A stretch of DNA of 64,000 nt, from NCBI GenBank assembly GCA_965204875.1, contig OZ242020.1, positions 2,480,001 to 2,544,000 on the forward strand, given 5' to 3'. The translations under genes were made by a program, and so were the position numbers. Source of the DNA: Aldehydirespirator sp965204875 (GTDB lineage Bacteria > Actinomycetota > Acidimicrobiia > Acidimicrobiales > Aldehydirespiratoraceae). Below, piece by piece: positions 33,018 through 42,959 of the stretch; within the stretch, counting starts at the first letter, position 1; each line of letters begins with the position of its first letter. The notes under the pieces are model-generated. The model was not told the origin of the DNA. It made no database searches and worked only from the letters and a program-made list of their open reading frames with translations.

Positions 33018-33941
33018 GTGCGGACCGGACTCATCGACCCCAATCGTCGCCCGCTGGGAGCGAACTTCCAAGTGGGCCCGCTGGGCTTCGGCTGCTGGCG
33101 CTTCGTCGCCCGGCCCGACCACGAGCTGCAGGCGATACTTGAGACCGCCCTGGACCTCGGCATGAACCTCGTCGACACCGCCGACGTCTACGGGCTCGAC
33201 TGGGGCGGGCAGACCTTCGGCGAGGCCGAGGAGAACCTGGGCCGGGTGCTCGCCGCCGCGCCGCAGCTGCGTGACCGGATGGTGCTGGCCACCAAGGGCG
33301 GCATCGTTCCCGGAGTTCCCTACGACACCGGCAGGCAGGCCATCACCGCCGCCTGCGAGGCCTCGCTGCGGCGGCTGCGCACCGACGTGATCGACCTGTA
33401 CCAGATCCACAGGCCCGACATGCTCACCCACCCGGCCGAGCTGGCCGAGGCCTTGAGCGACCTGCGCGAGGCGGGCAAGATCCGCGAGGCCGGCGTCTCC
33501 AACTTCACACCGAGCCAGCACGCGGTCCTCGCCTCGTTCCTACCGTTCCCGCTGGCCGGCAGCCAGCCCGAGTACTCCGCGGCGCACCTCGACCCGCTGC
33601 GCGACGGCACGTTCGACCTTTGCATGCGCGACGGCGTGCTGCCGCTGGCCTGGAGCCCGCTGGGCGGGGGCCGCCTGGCCGGCGGCCGGGTGTCCGGCGG
33701 CTCGCTGCCGGTGCGCGCCGAGCTGCTTGAGACGCTGGACCGCCTCGCCGGGCGCGAGGGGGTGGATCGGGCCACGCTCGCCGTCGCCTTCGTGCTGGCG
33801 CACCCGGCGAGGCCGGTGGCGCTGCTCGGCACCCAGCGTCCCGAGCGGCTCCAGAGCCTGGCCCGCGCCACCGGCGTTCACCTCGACCGCAGCGATGTGT
33901 ACGACCTGATCGAGGCCTCCGAAGGCACCCCGCTGCCATGA
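33018..33941 (+). CDS. Aldo/keto reductase
   Basis: This 307-residue TIM-barrel oxidoreductase is NADPH-dependent by family. The catalytic Asp and Tyr lie in NLVDTADVYGLDWGG, the Lys in VLATKGGI and the His in LYQIHRPD. KIREAGVSNFTPSQ and the late VALLGTQRPERLQSL are the usual cofactor-binding segments. The GTG start is set by the -10 hexamer directly upstream. It is divergent from the Gfo/Idh gene, so both may serve the same carbohydrate pathway. The substrate cannot be deduced. Confidence 0.9.
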   Translation: MRTGLIDPNRRPLGANFQVGPLGFGCWRFVARPDHELQAILETALDLGMNLVDTADVYGLDWGGQTFGEAEENLGRVLAAAPQLRDRMVLATKGGIVPGVPYDTGRQAITAACEASLRRLRTDVIDLYQIHRPDMLTHPAELAEALSDLREAGKIREAGVSNFTPSQHAVLASFLPFPLAGSQPEYSAAHLDPLRDGTFDLCMRDGVLPLAWSPLGGGRLAGGRVSGGSLPVRAELLETLDRLAGREGVDRATLAVAFVLAHPARPVALLGTQRPERLQSLARATGVHLDRSDVYDLIEASEGTPLP

Positions 33942-34011
33942 TTCGGGGCGCGCACCTCATGCCGGCCGGCGCAGCCCGGCACGGCTCTGGCACCGCCGGC
34001 TGCCGGCTGCC

Positions 34012-35142
34012 ATGACAGACCTGGCGCCGGCCGGGCAGCCACAGCCGCCGCCGGCGGAGGTCGCCTGGTTCGCTGCGCTCTGTGACGACGACTACCGGCA
34101 TCTCGGCGTGGCCGACCCGGCGCTGGCGAGCAGCTGGCAGCACTGCCGCGACATCACGCTGGCGGCCGACCGCAGCGGCTTCGACAACATCCTGCTTCCC
34201 TCGGGCTACACGCTCGGCATAGACGCCACGGCCTTCGCGGCCGGCGTCGCGCCCCTCACCGAGCGCATCCGGCTGCTGCTGGCAGTGCGCATGGGCGAGC
34301 TTTGGCTGCCCCAGCTGGCTCGCCAGATGGCCACCATCGACCGGATGCTCGGCGGCCGGCTGACCATCAACATCATCTCCAGCGACCTGCCCGGCGAAGC
34401 TCTCGAGTCCGCCCCCCGCTACCGGCGCACCCTCGAGTGGATGCAGGTGCTGCGAACCCTGCTCAACGGCGAGCGCGTCGACTTCCACGGCGAGTTCGTC
34501 GATCTGGCCCTCGACCCTCCCAGAGCCGCGACCGTCTCGGGCCGCTGCCCGATGTTCTACTTCGGCGGCTTCTCCGAGGCGGCCAAAGAGACCGCCGCGC
34601 AGGGTGCCGACGTGTTCCTGACCTGGCCGGACACGGTGTCGGGAGTCGCCGCGACGGTCGAGGACATGAGGCGGCGGGCCGCGCGGCACGGCCGGTCGCT
34701 GCGCTTCGGGCTGCGCAGCCACGTCATCGTGCGCCAGAGCGCCGGCCAGGCACGTGCCGCGGCCGCGGAGCTGGTGAGCCGCCTGAACGACGACGTGGGC
34801 GCCGCCATCCGGGGCCGCTCCCTCGACGCCGCCTCAGCCGGGGTGCGCAGGCAGGCTGAGCTTCGCGAGCTAAGCGATTCGGACGGCTACGTGGAGGCCA
34901 ACCTGTGGACCGGCATCGGCCGGGCGCGCTCCGGAGCGGGCGCCGCCATCGTCGGGGACCCCGGCGAGGTGGAGGCCAAGCTGCGGCAGTACCGCGGTGC
35001 CGGCATCGATGCGTTCATACTGTCGGGGTATCCCCATCTCAGCGAGTGCGAGAGGTTCGGCCGCCACGTGCTGCCACGGCTGGACCACGGACCCCTCCGC
35101 CCATCCGGAGAGCCTGGATCTCCCTGGCGGCCGCGGCCATGA
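34012..35142 (+). CDS. LLM-class flavin-dependent monooxygenase (SsuD-like)
   Basis: This 376-residue luciferase-like TIM barrel uses reduced FMN and oxygen. It resembles alkanesulfonate monooxygenases in EVAWFAALCDDDYRHLG, SGFDNILLPSGYTLGIDATA, RMGELWLPQLARQMATIDRM and GRLTINIISSDLPGE. FYFGGFSEAAKETAAQGADV follows as in SsuD. The closing GAGIDAFILSGYPHLSECERFG is diagnostic for this subgroup. The ATG start is clean, about 70 bp after the aldo/keto reductase. No flavin reductase or sulfonate transporter is adjacent, so the substrate is open. Confidence 0.88.
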   Translation: MTDLAPAGQPQPPPAEVAWFAALCDDDYRHLGVADPALASSWQHCRDITLAADRSGFDNILLPSGYTLGIDATAFAAGVAPLTERIRLLLAVRMGELWLPQLARQMATIDRMLGGRLTINIISSDLPGEALESAPRYRRTLEWMQVLRTLLNGERVDFHGEFVDLALDPPRAATVSGRCPMFYFGGFSEAAKETAAQGADVFLTWPDTVSGVAATVEDMRRRAARHGRSLRFGLRSHVIVRQSAGQARAAAAELVSRLNDDVGAAIRGRSLDAASAGVRRQAELRELSDSDGYVEANLWTGIGRARSGAGAAIVGDPGEVEAKLRQYRGAGIDAFILSGYPHLSECERFGRHVLPRLDHGPLRPSGEPGSPWRPRP

Positions 35143-35230
35143 CGGTGCGGCCATAACGGTCTTGCCGCCGCCGATCCTCTGAACTCCGGGAGAGCCCGAA
35201 ACTCCCTGACGGGCTCAGCGAGCTCCGGGG

Positions 35231-36430
<1,200 letters not shown>

Positions 36431-36610
36431 TGTGTCTACGGGGTGTGTTGGCAGGGCTCCACGCGTTCGCAGGGCTGCACCTGGCAGGTTCGCCCCGGCA
36501 GTGTTCGCCCTGTTGCAGGGTCTTGCCTTCACAGCTCACCCTAGCGCGATCCGGATGGGCCGGGTATCGGGCACGGGCGCGACGGCCGCCACTCGGGTCG
36601 CTGCATGGGC

Positions 36611-36616
36611 TAGCTT
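36611..36616 (+). promoter_or_regulatory. Leaderless-type -10 of gcvH
   Basis: TAGCTT ends 6 bp before the ATG at 36623, with no ribosome-binding site in between. Confidence 0.5.
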
Positions 36617-36622
36617 CATGAC

Positions 36623-37003
36623 ATGAGCATCCCCGAGCACCTGCGCTACTCGTCCGATCACGAATGGGCCTCGGCGGAGGGCGACGCCGTCCGCATCGGC
36701 ATCACCGACTACGCGCAGGACGCGCTGGGCGACGTGGTCTATGTGGACCTGCCGCAGGTCGGCGATCAGCTGGAGCAGGGCGAGGCATTCGGCGAGGTCG
36801 AATCCACGAAGTCCGTGTCGGAGCTTTTCGCACCCGTGAGCGGTGTCGTCGCAGCGGTCAACGATGAGCTGTTCGGCGCACCCCAGCGACTCAACGAGGA
36901 CCCGTACGGCGCGGGCTGGATATGCACCGTCACCTGCGACGACACCGCACAGCTCGACGGCCTGCTCGACGCGGCCGGCTACCGGACGCTGATCGAGGAG
37001 TAG
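36623..37003 (+). CDS. gcvH: Glycine cleavage system H protein
   Basis: The 126-residue lipoyl carrier shuttles the aminomethyl group between GcvP, GcvT and the L-protein. The lipoylated Lys is in FGEVESTKSVSELFAPVSG. The start LRYSSDHEWASAEGDAVRIG and the C-terminal NEDPYGAGWICTV are highly typical. It opens a block (gcvH, FHA protein, MerR, hpt, bifunctional nuclease, MerR) that matches the mycobacterial Rv1826-Rv1830 order except for the added hpt. gcvT and gcvP lie 4 to 12 kb downstream. Confidence 0.96.
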   Translation: MSIPEHLRYSSDHEWASAEGDAVRIGITDYAQDALGDVVYVDLPQVGDQLEQGEAFGEVESTKSVSELFAPVSGVVAAVNDELFGAPQRLNEDPYGAGWICTVTCDDTAQLDGLLDAAGYRTLIEE

Positions 37004-37010
37004 CGCCGCA

Positions 37011-37553
37011 GTGCCGACCCCGCCCTCTGGCAGCGGTGACAATGACCGCAGCGGCGACCTTGAGGCGGGCACGCGCACCGCTGCCGCTTCAGCGGCGGCC
37101 GCGGCGGCCGCGCCCGAGCGGGGCAGGGACACCCGGAGCGATGACACCCGGGGCAATGACTCCCGGGACAATGACACCACGGAGCACGCCGTCGTCGATA
37201 CGGGCACCCCGCCGGGAGGCGTGCACGTCGACCGCTCCGCCTTCGGACGCCACGAGGGGCTGTTCGTCGTGAACCAGGGGCCCAAGGCCGGCGCCCGCTA
37301 CGCGCTCGACGCCGATCTGGTGTCGGTCGGGCGCGACCCTGATAGCGACATCTTCCTCAACGACATCACGGTGTCGCGCTGCCACGCCGAGGTGCGACGC
37401 GAGGGCGCCCGCTACTGGATACGCGACGCCGGATCGCTCAACGGCACCTACATCAACCGGCGCCTCGTCGAGGACGGCGAGCTCACCGAGGGCGACGAGG
37501 TGCAGGTCGGCAAGTACAAGCTCGTCTTCGTGCACGGGACGTCGCCGGTGTGA
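37011..37553 (+). CDS. FHA-domain regulator (GarA/OdhI-like)
   Basis: This 180-residue protein has a low-complexity N-terminal half (Ala and Asp/Arg repeats, about residues 1-70) and a C-terminal FHA domain. The phosphothreonine-binding core is SVGRDPDSDIFLNDITVSRCHAEV and the domain ends DAGSLNGTYINR...GDEVQVGKYKLVFV. In mycobacteria and corynebacteria the homologue next to gcvH inhibits 2-oxoglutarate dehydrogenase and glutamate dehydrogenase in its unphosphorylated form. The classical N-terminal ETTS kinase site is not obvious here; DTGTPP or NDTTEH are the nearest candidates. It overlaps the following MerR gene by 4 bp (GTGA). Confidence 0.88.
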   Translation: MPTPPSGSGDNDRSGDLEAGTRTAAASAAAAAAAPERGRDTRSDDTRGNDSRDNDTTEHAVVDTGTPPGGVHVDRSAFGRHEGLFVVNQGPKAGARYALDADLVSVGRDPDSDIFLNDITVSRCHAEVRREGARYWIRDAGSLNGTYINRRLVEDGELTEGDEVQVGKYKLVFVHGTSPV

Positions 37554-38338
37554 GCGCCGGATACCGGTCCATAGGCGAGGTGCTGTCCCTGCTGTCCTCC
37601 GAGCACCCCGAGCTGACGATCTCGAAGATCCGCTTCCTGGAGAGCCAGGGCCTCATCGCACCGCAGCGCACGCCGTCGGGCTACCGGAAGTTCTTCGAAG
37701 CCGATATCGAGCGGCTCGACTGGGTGCTCACACAGCAGCGCGACCACTTCCTGCCCCTCAAGGAGATCAAGAGGCGCATCGCCGCGGGCGCGGTCACCTC
37801 CAGGCTGGCGAGGGGAGCCGCGCCGCTGGAGGATCCGGTGCCGCAGACTCCGTCGCTGTTCTCCCGCAAGCGGCCCGAGCCGGAGCCCGGCACGCCGGAG
37901 CCGCAAGGATCGCAAGGTGTGAATGCGAATGTGACTGCGACTGCGCCGGATCTGCAGGGCTCGGTCAGCATGAGCGCCACGGAGCTCGCCAACGCCACCG
38001 GCACCGACGCCGACTTCATCGCCGAGCTCCGCAGGGTCGGTCTGATCGCGCCCGTCTCGCACGCCGGCGCCGGCGGGGAGCCCGCCTATGACCATGAGGC
38101 GCTGCTCACGTCCAGGATCGCCGCCGCCTTCGCGGCCCGCGGCCTGCCCGCGCGCGTCCTGCGCATGTTCAAGGTCTCCGCCGACCGGGAGGCGGGCGTC
38201 TACGATCAGCTGCTGGCAACGCTGCGAGCGCGCGGCGACACCGACCGGCTGCGCACCGAGTTGACCGAGATCGTGGATCTGGCGGAGTCGCTCCGCCGCC
38301 GGCTGCTGCGCCGGCTGATGCATCCCCACTTGGACTGA
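37550..38338 (+). CDS. MerR-family regulator, FtsR/Rv1828-like
   Basis: This 262-residue protein has an N-terminal MerR winged helix (YRSIGEVLSLLSSEHPELTI, SKIRFLESQGLIAPQRTPSG) followed by a Pro-rich linker at about residues 100-130. A second helical domain carries MSATELANATGTDADFIAELR. Rv1828/FtsR homologues have the same two-part layout and regulate growth and division genes such as ftsZ (known for the family; inferred here). Translation is coupled to the FHA gene. The stop region TGGACTGAT is echoed twice in the following gap. Confidence 0.88.
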   Translation: MSAGYRSIGEVLSLLSSEHPELTISKIRFLESQGLIAPQRTPSGYRKFFEADIERLDWVLTQQRDHFLPLKEIKRRIAAGAVTSRLARGAAPLEDPVPQTPSLFSRKRPEPEPGTPEPQGSQGVNANVTATAPDLQGSVSMSATELANATGTDADFIAELRRVGLIAPVSHAGAGGEPAYDHEALLTSRIAAAFAARGLPARVLRMFKVSADREAGVYDQLLATLRARGDTDRLRTELTEIVDLAESLRRRLLRRLMHPHLD

Positions 38339-38416
38339 TGCCTCCCACATCGCTTCGCAGTGGCCGCTGGACTGGTGAGTCCGCGGATCCTCTGACGCCG
38401 CCACGCCTGGACTGAT
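38331..38416. repeat. Echoes of the MerR stop sequence before hpt
   Basis: TGGACTGAT at the stop (38331-38339) recurs as tggactggt at 38368 and tggactgat at 38408 within the 83-bp gap. These are short, so chance cannot be ruled out for this instance alone. Confidence 0.55.
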
Positions 38417-38421
38417 CTGAG

Positions 38422-39018
38422 TTGGCCCCCGCAGAGACGGCGGTCCCCGCGCCGCGGGTGCTGCTCACAGCCGAGCAGATCGATGAGACGGTGGCCCGGC
38501 TCGCCGCCGAGATGTCTGCCCGCTACCCCCACGGCGCGTTGCTGGTCGGCGTCCTGCGGGGGAGCGTGCCGCTGCTGGCCGACCTCGTGAGGGCCATGAC
38601 ACCTCCGGTGAACGTCGACTTCCTCGCCGTCACTCCCTACACGCCCGACTCGGGCCGGGTCCGCCTGCTCAAGGATCTCGACTTCGACATCGTGGGCCGT
38701 GACGTGGTGATCGTCGAGGACATCGTGGACACCGGCCTGAGCACGGCCTTCCTCTGCAACGAGCTGCGGCGGCGAGGGCCGCGCTCGGTCGCCGTGTGCA
38801 CGCTGCTGGACCGGCGGGCGCGCCGCGTCGTGCCCGTGGACCTCGCCTTCATCGGGGCCGAGGTGTCCGACGACTTCGTGATCGGCTTCGGGCTCGATCA
38901 CGAGGGCCGGTACCGGAACCTGCGCCTGGTTGCGGCCGCGGACGTCGACGTCCTGGCCGCGGATCCCGACGCCTACGTGCCGCTCCTCTACGGGCCGAGC
39001 GTCAGTGGCCTGGGCTAG
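38422..39018 (+). CDS. hpt: Hypoxanthine(-guanine) phosphoribosyltransferase
   Basis: Hpt salvages hypoxanthine and guanine to IMP and GMP. The 198-residue protein has the PRPP-binding motif VVIVEDIVDTGLSTAFL, the LLVGVLRGSVPLLADLVRAM loop and the C-terminal FVIGFGLDHEGRYRNL purine-site segment. A TTG at 38422 gives the expected length with an N-terminal extension of about 12 residues; no strong ribosome site is seen. Its position between the MerR and bifunctional nuclease genes is an insertion relative to the mycobacterial gene order. Confidence 0.92.
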   Translation: MAPAETAVPAPRVLLTAEQIDETVARLAAEMSARYPHGALLVGVLRGSVPLLADLVRAMTPPVNVDFLAVTPYTPDSGRVRLLKDLDFDIVGRDVVIVEDIVDTGLSTAFLCNELRRRGPRSVAVCTLLDRRARRVVPVDLAFIGAEVSDDFVIGFGLDHEGRYRNLRLVAAADVDVLAADPDAYVPLLYGPSVSGLG

Positions 39019-39021
39019 GAT
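39016..39021 (+). promoter_or_regulatory. Leaderless-type -10 of the bifunctional nuclease gene
   Basis: TAGGAT overlaps the hpt stop and ends 7 bp before the GTG at 39029. Confidence 0.55.
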
Positions 39022-39028
39022 CTGCGCC

Positions 39029-39529
39029 GTGCAGCAGATGGAGTTGATCGGCGTGCGCGTCGCGCTCCCCTCCAACGCGCCGCTGGTGCTGCTGCGGGAG
39101 ATGTCGGACTCGGCCCGGCTGCTCCCGATCTTCATCGGCGCCTCGGAGGCGACCGCCATCGCAATCGCCCTCGACGGGATCACCACGCCGCGCCCGATGA
39201 CCCACGACCTGCTGCGAAGCGTCCTCGAGGAGCTCTCGACCGACGTCGAGCGGGTGGTCGTGACCGAGCTTCGCGACAAGACCTTCTATGCCGAGATGCA
39301 CCTGGTGCGCAAGGGCGACCGCACCGTGGTGTCGAGCCGGCCGTCGGACGCCATCGCGCTGGCGGCCCGCACCGGCACTCCCATCTTCGTCGACGAGTCC
39401 GTGATCGAGGAGGCGGGGTACCCGGCCGACAAGGTCGACTCCGCCGCCCGCGAGCAGGCCGACGAGGTCGTGGAGCAGTTCAGGGAGTTCATCGACTCGG
39501 TCTCGCCCGAGGACTTCGGCACCCAGTAG
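39029..39529 (+). CDS. Bifunctional nuclease domain (BFN) protein, Rv1829-like
   Basis: This 166-residue protein has the BFN/DUF151 fold: MELIGVRVALPSNAPLVLLR, RLLPIFIGASEATAIAIAL, TPRPMTHDLLRSVLEEL, the AEMHLVRKGDRTVVSSRPSD strand and DAIALAARTGTPIFV. The family is conserved next to the Rv1828 and Rv1830 MerR genes, and its biochemical role in actinobacteria is not established. The C-terminal acidic tail FREFIDSVSPEDFG is typical. GTG 39029 is chosen because a -10 lies just upstream. Confidence 0.9.
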   Translation: MQQMELIGVRVALPSNAPLVLLREMSDSARLLPIFIGASEATAIAIALDGITTPRPMTHDLLRSVLEELSTDVERVVVTELRDKTFYAEMHLVRKGDRTVVSSRPSDAIALAARTGTPIFVDESVIEEAGYPADKVDSAAREQADEVVEQFREFIDSVSPEDFGTQ

Positions 39530-39841
39530 CCGCCGAGACAGCCCACCGGTTCCCACGGGACGCCGATGCTTGCTTCGCTGATCGTGCGGCGGCTTGCGGT
39601 GACGCGGCGGGGTTGTTGACAGCCTCCTGCGGGATGCCGATGCCGGCACCTGCAGCCTCGCGGTCGGTGGTTGACTCGCCGCGGCGGGTGCCGTTACAGT
39701 GCTGGGACAGGTGACAGGCTCGTAACTCCCAAGATGTCATTACGACGGTTCCGTGGCGTGGACGCCCTCGGGGCGGTGCCGTCTTTCGATGTTGATTGTT
39801 GCGACTGCGTCACTGCCGTTGAAGCGAGCGAGGAGCAGCTC
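39530..39841 (+). promoter_or_regulatory. Intergenic region with a sigma-70-like promoter for the second MerR gene
   Basis: In this 312-bp gap I see TTGACT (39671-39676) and TACAGT (39695-39700) separated by 18 bp, a good housekeeping promoter. It leaves a leader of about 135 nt before the ATG at 39842. The leader includes a GAGGAG site at the end. The first part carries imperfect repeats of a cggacgccgatgc-type block and no gene. Confidence 0.6.
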
Positions 39842-40393
39842 ATGAACACAACGACGGGCGACACCGCACCGGCGGGCGACTCAGCGATCCTTGAGTTCAC
39901 CGGGCCGCGCGCCGCCAAGATCGCCGGCATCAGCTACCGCCAGCTCGACCACTGGGACACCGAGGGCATCGTGCATCCCTCGATGTCTCAGGCGGAGGGC
40001 AGCGGCAGCCGGCGCCGCTACCGCTATGACGACCTCGTGGAGCTGCGGATCGTCAAGAGGCTGCGCGAATCCGGCGTCCCGCTCAGGAAGATCCGCTCCA
40101 TCTTCGACTACATCCGCAAGGATCTCGCCGAGGAGGTGGCTTCGGCCCGGCTCGTGATCGAGGGAGCCAACGTGGTACTCGTGCGCAGCGACGCCGAGCT
40201 GATCGACATGCTCCAGCGGGGGCAGGGGGTCCTGAACGTCCTGCCGCTGCTGAGCGTCAAGCAGGAGGTGGACGCGGCCATATTCGAGCTGTTCCCGCCC
40301 ACGGCGGCAGAGGACCCCTCCGCGGGCGGCGCGGACACCGGCGAGGCACAGACGCACAGCGGCCGTCCGGCGGCGGCGGTGGGCGAGGGCTGA
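39842..40393 (+). CDS. MerR-family regulator, Rv1830-like
   Basis: This 183-residue protein has the MerR DNA-binding domain TGPRAAKIAGISYRQLDHWD, with the arm RRRYRYDDLVELRIVKRLRE. The VPLRKIRSIFDYIRKDL helix is characteristic of the Rv1830 group. The C-terminal half (ADVxLxxG-like VLNVLPLLSVKQEVDAAIFE) is conserved in the group, but its ligand is unknown. The ATG follows GAGGAG. It closes the gcvH-to-MerR block shared with mycobacteria. The tail is low-complexity. Confidence 0.88.
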   Translation: MNTTTGDTAPAGDSAILEFTGPRAAKIAGISYRQLDHWDTEGIVHPSMSQAEGSGSRRRYRYDDLVELRIVKRLRESGVPLRKIRSIFDYIRKDLAEEVASARLVIEGANVVLVRSDAELIDMLQRGQGVLNVLPLLSVKQEVDAAIFELFPPTAAEDPSAGGADTGEAQTHSGRPAAAVGEG

Positions 40394-40486
40394 CGGCGGG
40401 GGTCGACAGGGTCTGCAGCCACCCGGCGCGATGTCGAGTGGATCGGCCGCAAGTACGGTCTCGCCCTGGCCGGGTGACATGCAGCC

Positions 40487-41563
40487 ATGACCTCTGAGGG
40501 CCGGCGCTCGCCGCTGCACGAGTCTCATCTGGCCGCCGGTGCCCGGCTGGTGCCCTTCGGCGGCTGGGAGATGCCGCTGCAGTACGGCGCCGGGACGGTC
40601 GCCGAGCATCTGGCGTGCCGCTCGACGGCGGCGATGTTCGATGTCTCGCACCTGGGGACGGTGCGGGTGCAGGGAGCGGGGGCGTTCGAGGCGCTGCAAT
40701 GGGCACTCACGAACGACCTGCGACGGATCGGGCCGGGGGCGGCGCAGTACACGCACCTGCTCGACCGCTCGGACGCCTCCGTGCTTGACGACATCATCGT
40801 CTGGCAGACCGCGCCGGACTGCTTCGACGTGATGCCCAACGCCTCCAACACCGACCGCGTGGTGTCGGCGCTGGCCGAGAGATCGGGCGGCTCGAGCATC
40901 GCGGACACCACCTCCGAGCGGGCCGTCATCGCCGTTCAGGGACCGCAGGCCCGCCGGTTCGTCGCCGCGGCCGGCGGTCAAGCCGCCGCGGAGGTGGGGC
41001 GCTTCAAGGTCGCGCAGGTGCCCTTCGACGGGGTGCCCGTAACAGTGGCCGGCACCGGCTACACGGGCGAGGACGGGATCGAGATGACGGTTCCCGTCGA
41101 GCACTCCGGCGCGGTCTTCGACAGGCTGCTCGACGCAGGTGTTCAACCCGCCGGGCTGGGCGCGCGCGACACGCTGCGCCTGGAGGCCGGCCTGCCGTTG
41201 CACGGCCATGAGCTCGGGCCGGGCATCACGCCTCTGCAAGCCGGCCTCGGTTGGGTGGTGCGCTGGGACAAGGGTGACTTCCGCGGCCGGGCCGCGCTGG
41301 AGGCCGAGCGTAAGGCGGGGCCGGCGCGGCGCCTGCGAGGGCTTCTCGCCGGGGGGCGGCGGCCGCCCCGTGACGGCTGCGCGGTGCGGCGCGGCGAGAT
41401 CAACGTGGGGGTCGTCACCAGCGGGAACTTCTCGCCCGTGCTCGGCCGCGGCATCGCCCTGGCGCTGATGACACCCGAGACCGCCGTCGGCGACCAGGTG
41501 ACGATCGACGTGAGGGGCCGGGAACTGCCCGCCGAGGTGGTCAAACCTCCCTTCTACCCCTGA
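40487..41563 (+). CDS. gcvT: Glycine cleavage system T protein (aminomethyltransferase)
   Basis: GcvT releases ammonia from the aminomethyl-lipoyl group on GcvH and passes the methylene to tetrahydrofolate. The 358-residue protein has LHESHLAAGARLVPFGGWEM at the start and FDVSHLGTVRVQG. It also has GTGYTGEDGIEM with the conserved acidic residues, and ARDTLRLEAGLPLHGHEL. The C-terminal barrel ends VTSGNFSPVLGRGIALALM. The length is normal for the family. It lies 3.8 kb from gcvP, on the opposite strand. No glycine riboswitch is apparent upstream. Confidence 0.94.
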   Translation: MTSEGRRSPLHESHLAAGARLVPFGGWEMPLQYGAGTVAEHLACRSTAAMFDVSHLGTVRVQGAGAFEALQWALTNDLRRIGPGAAQYTHLLDRSDASVLDDIIVWQTAPDCFDVMPNASNTDRVVSALAERSGGSSIADTTSERAVIAVQGPQARRFVAAAGGQAAAEVGRFKVAQVPFDGVPVTVAGTGYTGEDGIEMTVPVEHSGAVFDRLLDAGVQPAGLGARDTLRLEAGLPLHGHELGPGITPLQAGLGWVVRWDKGDFRGRAALEAERKAGPARRLRGLLAGGRRPPRDGCAVRRGEINVGVVTSGNFSPVLGRGIALALMTPETAVGDQVTIDVRGRELPAEVVKPPFYP

Positions 41564-41699
41564 GCCCGCGAGCCGCCTCCAGAGCTCGACGGCTGAGCCC
41601 CGGCATATGAGTCCCAGCCTGTATCGGGTCCGTTGCGCTGGTGGGGTGGTGTGGCGAGGGGCTGATGGGCGGTGCGGCGAGCGGGTGATGGGTCGCTCG

Positions 41700-41705
41700 T
41701 ATGCT
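41700..41705 (+). promoter_or_regulatory. Leaderless-type -10 of aroC
   Basis: TATGCT ends 7 bp before the ATG at 41713. Because it covers the earlier ATG at 41701, it argues for 41713 as the true start. Confidence 0.55.
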
Positions 41706-41712
41706 GGCGGGC

Positions 41713-42828
41713 ATGTCCAGCACGTTCGGCACGCTGTTCAGGGTCACGACCTTCGGCGAGTCCCACGGAGGTGGTGTCGGAGCGGTCGTTGACGGCTGCC
41801 CGCCGCGGCTCGCGCTGGATCCGACCGACGTGCAGGCCGACCTCGACCGCAGGCGTCCGGGTCAGAGCCGCTTGGTCACCCAGCGCAAGGAGTCCGACAC
41901 CGCCGAGATCCTCTCAGGCGTCTTCGACGGGCGCACCACGGGCACCCCGATCGCGCTGCTCGTGCGCAACTCCGACGCCCGCCCGGAGGCCTACGAGCAC
42001 CTGCGTGATGTTTACCGGCCCTCGCATGCCGACTACACCTACGATGTCAAGTACGGCTTCCGCAACTGGGCGGGAGGCGGGCGCGCCTCGGCGCGCGAGA
42101 CTGTGGGGAGGGTCGCGGCGGGGGCCATCGCCCGCCGGCTGCTGGAGGAGGTTGCGGGCGTTCAGGCGCTGGCCTGGGTGCGCTCCGTGCATTGCATCAC
42201 CGCCGACATCGATCCCTCGGCGGTGACACTCAACGACGTTGAGGCCGATCCGACGCGCTGCCCCGACCCTGCTGCGGCACAACGCATGACCGGTGCCATC
42301 GATGCGGCCCGGCGTGATGGCGACTCGCTCGGCGGGGTCGTGGAGTGTGTGTGCCGCAACCTGCCCGCGGGCTTGGGTGAGCCGGTGTTCGATAAGCTTG
42401 ATGCCGCCCTCGCCGGAGCCATGCTGTCACTTCCGGCGGCCAAGGGCTTCGAGATCGGCAGCGGCTTCGGCGGCACCCGCCTCACCGGCCTGGCACACAA
42501 CGACCCGTTCGAGCCTGCCGATGCCGCGGCCCCGGGCCGGATCCGCACCGCGTCCAACCACTCCGGGGGCGTGCAGGGAGGCATCTCCAACGGCGCGGAC
42601 ATCGTGCTGCGGGTGGCGTTCAAGCCGACCTCGACCATCGCCTCGAAACAGCAGACCGTTACCCGCTCCGGCGAGGCGACCACCCTGGCGGCGCTGGGCC
42701 GTCACGACCCGTGCGTGCTGCCCAGGGCCGTTCCGATGGTGGAGGCGATGGTGCTGCTCGTGCTGGCCGACCACTGGCTGCGCCAGCGAGCCGTCGACGT
42801 CCTGGCACCCCTTCCCGAACTGCCCTGA
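41713..42828 (+). CDS. aroC: Chorismate synthase
   Basis: AroC makes chorismate from EPSP using reduced FMN as a catalyst, the last common step of aromatic amino acid synthesis. The 371-residue protein has GTLFRVTTFGESHGGGVGAV, the RRRPGQSRLVTQRKESD loop, RNWAGGGRASARETVGRVAAG and SNHSGGVQGGISNG, followed by FKPTSTIASKQQTV. All signature motifs are complete. The ATG at 41713 (MSSTFGTLF) matches the family N-terminus better than the one at 41701. Confidence 0.96.
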   Translation: MSSTFGTLFRVTTFGESHGGGVGAVVDGCPPRLALDPTDVQADLDRRRPGQSRLVTQRKESDTAEILSGVFDGRTTGTPIALLVRNSDARPEAYEHLRDVYRPSHADYTYDVKYGFRNWAGGGRASARETVGRVAAGAIARRLLEEVAGVQALAWVRSVHCITADIDPSAVTLNDVEADPTRCPDPAAAQRMTGAIDAARRDGDSLGGVVECVCRNLPAGLGEPVFDKLDAALAGAMLSLPAAKGFEIGSGFGGTRLTGLAHNDPFEPADAAAPGRIRTASNHSGGVQGGISNGADIVLRVAFKPTSTIASKQQTVTRSGEATTLAALGRHDPCVLPRAVPMVEAMVLLVLADHWLRQRAVDVLAPLPELP

Positions 42829-42959
42829 GCCCGCCGGCGCAAGCCGCGCAACCGTCACCAAGTCTTGCCCGGCCTTGCCGAGCCGCAATGGGAGCGAGAT
42901 CCGGGCTGCGCTTGCTCCGCATCTGCCCCGCTCTGGCGTCACCTTCGTTGCTCGCCGGC

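Noticed and set aside
40394..40486. A glycine riboswitch before gcvT
   Set aside because: The expected tandem aptamer core sequences and length are absent from the 93-bp gap. The gap before gcvH also shows none.
41701..41712. aroC starting at ATG 41701
   Set aside because: That ATG lies within the TATGCT -10 hexamer, and the family N-terminus begins at the next ATG (41713).
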